From positions 86,263-150,262 of the forward strand of contig NZ_JAOAOQ010000013.1 of the NCBI RefSeq assembly GCF_030398385.1: a stretch of DNA of 64,000 bases, read 5' to 3'. The first letter of the stretch is position 1. Every line of letters begins with the position of its first letter. Below are positions 57,990 to 64,000 of the stretch, one piece after another. Made by a program: the position numbers and the translations under genes. Below the pieces are notes generated by a model. The model saw only the letters and a program-made list of their open reading frames with translations, was not told the DNA's origin and did not search any database. Source of the DNA: Aquibium sp. ELW1220. Lineage in GTDB: Bacteria; Pseudomonadota; Alphaproteobacteria; Rhizobiales; Rhizobiaceae.

Positions 57990-58918
57990 TCGGCCGTCTG
58001 TTTTCCAGAACCTCGCGGAGCGGCATCGGGATCATCACGATCGCGCTGCCCCTGTCGATGTTCGTCATCCTGTCCTTCACGGCATCGAGCTTCTTCACCG
58101 CGCAGAACCTCGGCAATGTCGGCAACCAGATCACGGCATTGCTCATCGTCTCGCTCGGCCAGCTCATCGTGGCGATCAGCGGCGGCGTTGATCTCTCGGT
58201 CGGATCCATGCTCAGCCTCACCAGCGCCATCATCGTCACCTTCGATCCGGCGATCGTCGTTCCGCTGGCCATTGCCGCCGGTTGCGTGTTGGGCACCGTC
58301 AACGGCATCGGCGTGGCGATCTTCGGCGTCCACCCGCTGGTGATGACGCTGGCGACCGCGACCTTCGTCCAGGGACTGACGCTGCTGGTCAGCCCCGTGC
58401 CGGGGGGCGTCGTGGCACCCGCCATCGAGGCGCTGGCGCATGGCCGGCTGTTCGGCCTCCAGCCGTCGCTGTTCTGGTGCGCGGGGGCGATCCTCCTGTG
58501 CTGGCTGCTCCTGTCGCGCTCCGCCTTCGGACTGCGGCTCTATGCGCTCGGCGCCAATCCGCGCAACGCGTCGCTCAACGGCGTCAAGGTGGTGGGGCCG
58601 ATCATCACCTGCTACGTGCTCTGCTCGCTTTCGGCCGTGGCCGCCGGCATCTTCCTGACGGCGCGGGTCTCGACCGGCGATCCCACCATCGGGGCGGCGT
58701 TCGGCCTCGACTCGATCACCGCGATCGCGCTGGGCGGGGTGCAACTCTCCGGCGGCGTCGGCAGCGTGCCTGGGGTGATCCTCGGCGTGGTGACGCTCGG
58801 CCTCGCCACCAACGGCATGAACCTGCTCGGCGTATCGCCCTTCCTGCGCATGGCCGCCACCGGGCTGCTGCTGCTCGGGGCCGTCAGCCTGCAGCGCCGC
58901 AAGACGATCGGGGTCTGA
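57986..58918 (+). CDS. CUT2 ABC transporter permease 1
   Basis: A 310-residue RbsC-type membrane protein with 8-10 hydrophobic helices. It has the signature AISGGVDLSVGSMLSLTS and IYALGANPRNA-like LYALGANPRNASLNG. The GTG start at 57986 overlaps the ATPase stop. It probably pairs with the second permease as a heterodimer. Confidence 0.93.
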   Translation: MIGRLFSRTSRSGIGIITIALPLSMFVILSFTASSFFTAQNLGNVGNQITALLIVSLGQLIVAISGGVDLSVGSMLSLTSAIIVTFDPAIVVPLAIAAGCVLGTVNGIGVAIFGVHPLVMTLATATFVQGLTLLVSPVPGGVVAPAIEALAHGRLFGLQPSLFWCAGAILLCWLLLSRSAFGLRLYALGANPRNASLNGVKVVGPIITCYVLCSLSAVAAGIFLTARVSTGDPTIGAAFGLDSITAIALGGVQLSGGVGSVPGVILGVVTLGLATNGMNLLGVSPFLRMAATGLLLLGAVSLQRRKTIGV

Positions 58919-58922
58919 GACG

Positions 58923-59888
58923 ATGGCCATGCTCGACACCGCAGACCGGTCCCGCGGCTCCCGCCTGCTGAACGTGGCGACCGCGCTGCCGATCGCCTAT
59001 GCCGGGACGCTGATCCTGCTCATCTGCGCCTACATGTTCCGCCCAGCGCTCCTTTCACCGCTGCTCCTGATGCTGATCATCCGCCAGGCTGCCCCGCTGG
59101 GGGTGGCCGTGATCGGTCAGTCGCTGTGCATGCGGATCCTGTCGATCGACCTGTCCTTCGGCGGCGTGGCGATGGGTGTCAGCTACATCCTCACCAGCGG
59201 CTACGTTCCCGGCGGCGAGGCTGTGCTCATCGCCTGCGCGCTGCTGTTCGGGGCGACGGTCGGGCTGGCCAACGCCTTCTTCATCGTACGGCTGCGGGCC
59301 TCCTCGGTCATCGTGACGCTCGCCATGGGACTGCTGCTGACCGGCATCGTCATCGCCTTCAGCCAGTTTCGCGCGCCGGGCGATGCGCCGGCGCTGCTGA
59401 AGTACATCGGCCAGTCGCGCATCTCGGGCGTACCGCTCGCGCCGCTGATCTGGTTCGCGCTGCTGATCCCGGTGGCGTGGTTCCTCAAGCGCTCGGTGCT
59501 CGGCCACTACATCGACGCGATCGGCGCCAACCCGCGCGCAGCGCTCGCCACCGGCATCCCCTATGGCGGGATCGTCGTGCTCGTGCATGTCGCGTCGAGC
59601 CTGTTCGCCGTCTTCAGCGCCTTCCTGCTCGTCGGTTTCGTCGGCATGGGTAGCCTCGACATCGGCCGCGACCTCGCGCTCAACTCGCTCGCGGCGGTCA
59701 TCCTCGGCGGCGTCACCTTCGGCTCCGGCCGTGGCGGCGTGCTGGGGCCGGCCGTGGCTGCCTTCATGCTGACCTTCCTGTTCAACCTGCTGACCAGCTT
59801 CGGCCTCGGCGAGCCCAGCAAGCTGATGCTGCAGGGCGCCATCATCGCCGTGGCGGCGATCGCCTATTCCGCACGAACCAAGACCTGA
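58923..59888 (+). CDS. CUT2 ABC transporter permease 2
   Basis: A 321-residue RbsC-type permease with the family signatures LSIDLSFGGVAMGVSYILTS and IDAIGANPRAALATG. It starts 4 bases after permease 1. The replacement of the GGIDLS glycine pair by ILSIDLSFGG and the lower similarity to permease 1 suggest a heterodimer of diverged subunits. Confidence 0.93.
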   Translation: MAMLDTADRSRGSRLLNVATALPIAYAGTLILLICAYMFRPALLSPLLLMLIIRQAAPLGVAVIGQSLCMRILSIDLSFGGVAMGVSYILTSGYVPGGEAVLIACALLFGATVGLANAFFIVRLRASSVIVTLAMGLLLTGIVIAFSQFRAPGDAPALLKYIGQSRISGVPLAPLIWFALLIPVAWFLKRSVLGHYIDAIGANPRAALATGIPYGGIVVLVHVASSLFAVFSAFLLVGFVGMGSLDIGRDLALNSLAAVILGGVTFGSGRGGVLGPAVAAFMLTFLFNLLTSFGLGEPSKLMLQGAIIAVAAIAYSARTKT

Positions 59889-59898
59889 GGGAGAAACC

Positions 59899-60660
59899 AT
59901 GACCACGATTATGCCCGGTGCCGAACCGTTCCGTTTCGAAGGCAAGACCGCTTCGGTGCTCGCATTGCACGGCTTCACCGGCACGCCGCAGAGCATGCGC
60001 TATGTCGGCGAGGCCATCCACAAGCGCTTCGGCTTCACCGTCGCGTGCCCGCTGCTGGCCGGACACGGCACCACTCCCGACGAGATGGAAAAGACGGGCT
60101 ATCTCGACTGGCTCAACTCGGCCGAGACAGCGCTGAAGGACCTTGCGGCCGAAGGACGGCCGGTCTTCGTGATCGGCCTGTCGATGGGCGGATCGCTGAC
60201 GCTGAACCTCGCCGCGCGCTTTCCGGAGATCGTCAAGGCGGCGATCCCGGTCAACGCGCCGGCCATCGCTCTCGGACCCGACATGGCCGCGCTTCTGTGC
60301 AACCAGGATTCGTCGATGCGGGTTCCGGGTGTCGGCTCCGACATCAAGGCGCCGGGCGTCGTCGAGGTGGCCTATTCGGAGTTCCCGGCGAGCCGGCTCG
60401 CGCACGGCCACCTGCTGTTCGGCGTCACGAGCAACCTCCTGTCGCGCATCCAGTGCCCCGTCACGGTCATCCAGTCGCGCGAGGACCACGTCGTGCCGGC
60501 GCGCAATGCGCTCGACATCGTCAACGGGCTGACGTCGTCGAACCATGTCAGGCTGATCTGGCTGAACGAGTCCTATCACGTCGCCACCCTCGACAACGAC
60601 AAGGACCTGATCGTGTCCCACGCGGGCGACATGATCAACCACGTCCTGGCCAACGGCTGA
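59899..60660 (+). CDS. Alpha/beta hydrolase, carboxylesterase/monoacylglycerol-lipase type
   Basis: A 253-residue serine hydrolase of the bacterial carboxylesterase Est30 kind. It has LALHGFTGTPQSM (oxyanion loop), the nucleophile elbow GLSMGGS, Asp in QSREDHVVP and His in ESYHVATLD. No signal peptide is seen, so it is cytoplasmic. It follows the ABC permease by 10 bases in the same operon and probably cleaves an ester in the imported compound (inference). A strong hairpin ends the transcript. Confidence 0.9.
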   Translation: MTTIMPGAEPFRFEGKTASVLALHGFTGTPQSMRYVGEAIHKRFGFTVACPLLAGHGTTPDEMEKTGYLDWLNSAETALKDLAAEGRPVFVIGLSMGGSLTLNLAARFPEIVKAAIPVNAPAIALGPDMAALLCNQDSSMRVPGVGSDIKAPGVVEVAYSEFPASRLAHGHLLFGVTSNLLSRIQCPVTVIQSREDHVVPARNALDIVNGLTSSNHVRLIWLNESYHVATLDNDKDLIVSHAGDMINHVLANG

Positions 60661-60670
60661 CACTCCGTTA

Positions 60671-60706
60671 CCGGCGCAGTTGCCCGGACGCGGGCAGCTG
60701 CGCCGG
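60671..60706. terminator. Strong bidirectional terminator-like hairpin
   Basis: A 16-bp stem (60671-60686 with 60691-60706, one G-T-type mismatch) around a GACG loop sits in the 53-base gap between the convergent hydrolase and FAH-family genes. No long T run follows on either strand, but position and strength favour termination of both. Confidence 0.75.
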
Positions 60707-60713
60707 GGCGAGC

Positions 60714-61700
60714 CTACCGCCGGTACTGCACGATCGTCTGGTCGATGGCGCCGAAGATGGAGCGGCCGTCGGCGTCGAGCATCTCGATGCGGACGCGGTC
60801 GCCGAACTTCATGAAGCCGGTCTTCACCTCGCCCTGCTCGATCATCTCGATGGAGCGGCGTTCGGCGATGCAGGCGGAACCGACCTCCTTGTAGTTCGCG
60901 TTCGAGACCGTGCCCGATCCGATGATGGTTCCGGCGGCGATCTTGCGCGTCCGGGCGACGTGCTCGATCAGCTGCGGGAAGGTGTAGGACATTTCCGATC
61001 CGCTCGGGCGGCCGAAGGGCTGGCCGTTCCGGTCGATCCGCAGCGGCAGGTTGACGATGCCGGTCCAGGCGGCGCCGAGTTCGTCGGGCGTCGCGGCGAC
61101 AGGCGAGAAGCCGGTGCTCGCCTTGGCGTTCATCCAGCCGAAGCCGGTGACGATCTCGCGCTTGACGAAGGCGCGCAGGCTGACGTCGTTGATCAGGAGG
61201 ACGAGGCGGATGTGCTTGCCGGCCTCCTCGGCCGTTGTTCCCATGGGCACCTCGTCGACGACGATGCCGATCTCGGCCTCGAAGTCGATGCCGTCCTCCT
61301 CGCGCGGCAGCGGGATGTCGCCCTGCGGGCGATAGAAGTCGTCCGACATGCCCTGGTACATCAGCGGGAAGGGGGCGTTGACCTCGATGTCGGGATCGCG
61401 TCCCTGGCTCATGGCCATGAGGCGGAGATGGTTCTTGAAGCAGGAGCCGTCGAGCCACCGGAAGGAGCGCGGGAGCGGCGACAGCGCCGTCTTCTGGTCG
61501 AACGGGAACGTGCCCTGCGCGCGGCCGAAGGCAAGGTCGCGCGCCAGCGCCTCGAGCAGCGGCACGACCTCGGTCCAGCGCTCCATGGCATCGAGAAGCG
61601 TCGGCGCGATCCCGGCGGCCGATACCGCTGCGGCGAGGTCGGTCGAAACGACCACCAGTTCGCCGTCCTTCGTGCCGTTGGGAATGGTTGCGAGCTTCAT
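60714..61700 (-). CDS. Fumarylacetoacetase (FAH)-family hydrolase
   Basis: A 328-residue protein of the FAH/2-hydroxyhepta-diene-dioate isomerase superfamily. The metal-binding acidic residues are in IDFEAEIGIVVDE and INDVSLRA; SGTVSNAN is the usual late motif. Substrate cannot be set by eye; members act on ring-cleavage products (hydrolysis, decarboxylation, isomerisation). ATG 61700 follows AGGAGG. It is divergent from a SnoaL-LigB-LigA operon across a region with two dyads, suggesting one pathway. Confidence 0.88.
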   Translation of the reverse strand: MKLATIPNGTKDGELVVVSTDLAAAVSAAGIAPTLLDAMERWTEVVPLLEALARDLAFGRAQGTFPFDQKTALSPLPRSFRWLDGSCFKNHLRLMAMSQGRDPDIEVNAPFPLMYQGMSDDFYRPQGDIPLPREEDGIDFEAEIGIVVDEVPMGTTAEEAGKHIRLVLLINDVSLRAFVKREIVTGFGWMNAKASTGFSPVAATPDELGAAWTGIVNLPLRIDRNGQPFGRPSGSEMSYTFPQLIEHVARTRKIAAGTIIGSGTVSNANYKEVGSACIAERRSIEMIEQGEVKTGFMKFGDRVRIEMLDADGRSIFGAIDQTIVQYRR

Positions 61701-61809
61701 GGTTCCTCCTCCGTCCGCCTGCCGGGATGGACCGGCCACGCCGTGTCGCCGAAATCGGCGTGCCGAACCGGTGATCGGGCCGGCATCAGGGGACTAGCAC
61801 GAGTGTATT

Positions 61810-61890
61810 GGTTGAACAACCGTCCAAATGCGATGACGAGCGGCTGGCGATATCGACAAGGCGGCGGCTCAAGAAATAGGTTGAACGACC
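61810..61890. promoter_or_regulatory. Paired operator-like dyads in FAH/SnoaL gap
   Basis: GGTTGAACAACC (61810-61821) is a perfect GGTTG-AA-CAACC dyad, and GGTTGAACGACC (61879-61890) differs at one base. They are 69 bp apart in an A/T-rich part of the 241-bp divergent region. The TGGTTGAACAA core of the first also fits the TNGTNNNACNA pattern of FadR-type GntR regulators. No such regulator gene is in the window. Confidence 0.65.
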
Positions 61891-61941
61891 AAATAAATTT
61901 CGTCATTGATGCGGCTGCCGAGACGGAGGAGGAGAATGTCC

Positions 61942-62595
61942 ATGGCGGCCCCAGACCTGATGCGAAGCCTGCGTCTCCAGTCGAGGGTCGACGACCCCTA
62001 TCTGGGCGCCGGACCGGCTGCGCGTTTCGAAGCGGAGAGCCCGTTGTGCCCGGGCGCGTCGTGGTCGGCGATCGAAGCTTTCGCAGTGACCCATGCCGAC
62101 GGGCGGCGCTTCGAGGAATACCACTTCGTGCCGGCCGACGGGCGCGTCGCCTACCTTCCGGTCGGCATCATGTACGAGCCGGACGGGCAGGGCGGTTCCA
62201 GGGCGACGGTCTATTCCGACCATCACCTCGTCGAGGATCGCGGGCCGATCCTCGAGCCCGACGCGGGTCTCGTGCCCGGGCAGTCGCCGGAGGACGTCCT
62301 GCAGCCCTATTTCAAGGCGCTGAAGGAGAACCGGCTCGAGGACGTGCTCGACCTGTTCGAAGACGACGGCTATTTCCGGCACTCCAACGCCGAGACATTC
62401 GTCGGGCGCGAGGGGCTGCGCACCGACTTCACCAAGATGATGGGGACGGCCGGCATCCGCGTCACCTATTGCCGGGCCACGGACGACGGCACGACCTGTG
62501 CTCTGGAAGTCTACATGCCGAGCGGTAGGCCGGCGGTCGCCGTCTACGAGCGCGGACGTCCGGGGCGGCTCAAGGCCGTCCGGATCTACATGTGA
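61942..62595 (+). CDS. SnoaL/NTF2-like protein with an extra N-terminal domain
   Basis: A 217-residue soluble protein. The C-terminal half (from about residue 118: PYFKALKENRLEDVLDLFEDDGYFRHS) is a typical SnoaL-like or nuclear-transport-factor-2-like fold. The N-terminal 110 residues, beta-rich with EYHFVPADGR, I do not recognise. ATG 61942 follows GGAGGAGGAG by 7 bases (61936 is an alternative). Its stop is 11 bases before the LigB-like gene. A role in ring-cleavage substrate handling is inferred. Confidence 0.75.
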   Translation: MAAPDLMRSLRLQSRVDDPYLGAGPAARFEAESPLCPGASWSAIEAFAVTHADGRRFEEYHFVPADGRVAYLPVGIMYEPDGQGGSRATVYSDHHLVEDRGPILEPDAGLVPGQSPEDVLQPYFKALKENRLEDVLDLFEDDGYFRHSNAETFVGREGLRTDFTKMMGTAGIRVTYCRATDDGTTCALEVYMPSGRPAVAVYERGRPGRLKAVRIYM

Positions 62596-62606
62596 GGCGG
62601 CCGGCC

Positions 62607-63485
62607 ATGGCGCGCCTCGTATCCCTCACCGCCGTGCCGCACGACCCGACCCTGCCGATCGCCGCACGGCTTGCGCCCGAAGGCAAGGCGCATCCCGGAG
62701 CGCTGCCGGCACTGGCCGGTTTCGAGCGGCTGCGGGCGGACCTCGACCGGGCCCGGCCGGACGTCGTCGTGATGATCGGCAGCGACCATCTGAACCAGTG
62801 GTTCATGAACAACATGGCGCCGTTCATGGTGGGCAAGGCGACCCGCATGACAGGCCCCTTCGACAGCGAGATCAAGGCCTGGGGCCTTGCCGCCAGCGAC
62901 CTGCCGATCCACGGCGCGCTCGCCCGCCACATCCTGAAGGACGGCATGAACCGCGGCGTCGACTTCGCCTATTCGGACGAGTTCGTGGCCGACCATTCCT
63001 TCACTATTCCGCTGCAGTTCCTGCGGCCGGAGGACGACCTGCCGGTCGTCCCGATCTTCGTCAACCTGCTCGCGCCGCCGGTGCCGCCGGGCTGGCGCTA
63101 CCGGCAGGTGGGCGAGACGATCCGTCGCTCGGTGGAGAGTTTCGGCGACGGCATCCGTGTCGCGGTCGTCGCCACCGGCCACATGTCGAACAGCGTCGGC
63201 GGACCCGGCATGCTGCGCGTGCAGGCGGAGCCGATGTCGGAGTGGGACCGTGCCATGTGGAGCCTGATCGAGGCGAACGACGTCGACGAGATCACGCGGC
63301 GCAGCAGCTTCGACCAGCTTTTCGCGCATGGCAACGGCACGCCGGGCTTCCTCGGCTACGTGCTCGCCTTCGGTGCGGCGGCCGGCGCGCGGCCGTCCTT
63401 CGCCGACCTCGTCGCAACGGGCGCGCAACCGGCCTGCGCCTTCCTCGCCTGGGATGAAGCTGCGCTGAACGGAGGCGAGGCATGA
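62607..63485 (+). CDS. Class III extradiol dioxygenase-like beta subunit (LigB family)
   Basis: A 292-residue LigB-family protein. His12 and His61 (in GSDHLNQW) fall at the exact positions of the first two iron ligands of protocatechuate 4,5-dioxygenase LigB, and His192 (ATGHMSN) is near the catalytic histidine. The third ligand, a glutamate, is not apparent: the matching GNGTPGFLG segment has no acidic residue. ATG 62607 follows GAGGCGG. LigA follows with ATGA overlap. It may act on a non-catechol substrate or be altered in metal binding. Confidence 0.82.
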   Translation: MARLVSLTAVPHDPTLPIAARLAPEGKAHPGALPALAGFERLRADLDRARPDVVVMIGSDHLNQWFMNNMAPFMVGKATRMTGPFDSEIKAWGLAASDLPIHGALARHILKDGMNRGVDFAYSDEFVADHSFTIPLQFLRPEDDLPVVPIFVNLLAPPVPPGWRYRQVGETIRRSVESFGDGIRVAVVATGHMSNSVGGPGMLRVQAEPMSEWDRAMWSLIEANDVDEITRRSSFDQLFAHGNGTPGFLGYVLAFGAAAGARPSFADLVATGAQPACAFLAWDEAALNGGEA

Positions 63486-63769
63486 CCCGCTACGCGCTCG
63501 ACAAGGTGCTCTGGGAATACGCCCGCGACGATGGTTTTCGTGCCGCCTTCGACGCGGATGCGTCCGCCGCGATCGCGACCCGGGAACTCGACGATGCGGA
63601 GCGCGCGGCGCTGGCGTCGAAGGACATCCGCGCGATCTTCGAGTGCCGCGCGCACCCGTTCCTGATCTACGGCTTCGCCATCGCGCTCAACCGCGGCTGG
63701 AGCTTCGACATGATGCGGGACTACGTGGCCCAGCTGGAGGGTTTGGAACTCGGCGACGTCGAGACGTAG
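63482..63769 (+). CDS. Extradiol dioxygenase-like alpha subunit (LigA family)
   Basis: A 95-residue LigA-domain protein, the small helical subunit of LigAB-type class III dioxygenases, which covers the active site. Its start overlaps the LigB-like stop by ATGA. Family features are LDDAERAALASKDI and AHPFLIYGFAIALNRGW. It is the last gene seen in the window. Confidence 0.82.
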   Translation: MTRYALDKVLWEYARDDGFRAAFDADASAAIATRELDDAERAALASKDIRAIFECRAHPFLIYGFAIALNRGWSFDMMRDYVAQLEGLELGDVET

Positions 63770-64000
63770 GCGGCCGCGCCGGCGGTCCGCAACGCTGCTG
63801 TCGCAAGGCTGCTGTGGCGTGGTGCGTCCTTCGAGGCTCGCCCGCCGATGTCCGGACTGACGTGTCCTCCGCCGTGCGGGCTCGCGCCTCAGGATTGTCT
63901 GTCGTCGATGTGCTTAACTGTCGGGGAAGCTGGTTCGCCAGCGCCCGTCTGGCCAGACGGGCGCTGGCGCCGGCGGGCTCCCGTCTCAGGTTCGGATTTT
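63770..64000. other. 231-bp right end of window with a long palindrome
   Basis: No gene is seen. The palindrome at 63936-63969 is perfect for 17 bp on each side with no spacer (hairpin or large dyad). No T run follows, so it is a weak terminator candidate; it could also be a repeated element or protein-binding dyad. Confidence 0.6.

Overview
The first 40 kb is most of a photosynthesis gene cluster (PGC) from a GC-rich alphaproteobacterial purple phototroph. Gene content and the catabolic genes beside it suggest an aerobic anoxygenic phototroph, perhaps of the Hyphomicrobiales; the order-level call is inference. The evidence is a type-2 reaction centre (pufL, pufM, puhA), LH1 (pufA, pufB), the bacteriochlorophyll enzymes bchH, L, M, C, X, Y, Z, I, D, O with the oxygen-dependent cyclase acsF, a spirilloxanthin/spheroidene-type carotenoid set (crtB, C, D, E, F, I), and the regulators PpsR and a bacteriophytochrome. 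No bchE, pufC, LH2 pucBA or crtA is present here; bchF, N, B, G and P must lie elsewhere, and bchH runs off the left edge.

Layout. 1-12.5 kb (+): bchH-bchL-bchM-lhaA-puhABC-small ORF-acsF-puhE-hemA-idi, mostly in overlapping, translationally coupled steps. 12.5-22.9 kb (-): the classical superoperon crtEF-bchCXYZ-pufQBALM. 22.9-25.4 kb (+): crtD-crtC. 25.4-31.9 kb (-): bchI-bchD-bchO-crtI-crtB plus a tiny coupled membrane protein. 32-34.5 kb (+): cytochrome c2 and dxs. 34.5-40 kb: tspO, a ribbon-helix-helix-like protein, a FixJ-type response regulator, a bacteriophytochrome kinase and ppsR. Sites of the form TGT-N12-ACA (PpsR/CrtJ type), usually paired, lie upstream of bchC, crtE/crtD, crtI, cytochrome c2/bchI and dxs. 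One regulator can thus coordinate pigment synthesis, isoprenoid precursor supply and the electron donor to the reaction centre.

40-44.4 kb holds an orphan molybdopterin hydroxylase large subunit and recQ, and marks the edge of the PGC.

44.4-54.9 kb is a catabolic island: a TRAP transporter (dctPQM), a PfkB kinase and a SIS-domain protein resembling the fructoselysine kinase/deglycase pair FrlD/FrlB, GntR/UTRA and LacI regulators, an ornithine-cyclodeaminase-family protein, and an ALDH7-type aldehyde dehydrogenase with a divergent LysR regulator. I read it as a possible route for a glycated amino acid, perhaps lysine.

55.3-63.8 kb holds a second catabolic set: a ribose-type (CUT2) ABC importer with an alpha/beta hydrolase, then a fumarylacetoacetase-family protein divergent from a SnoaL-like/LigB/LigA operon. 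Two near-identical operator-like dyads lie in the divergent gap. The substrate is unknown.

I saw no rRNA, tRNA, CRISPR array, insertion sequence or prophage gene.
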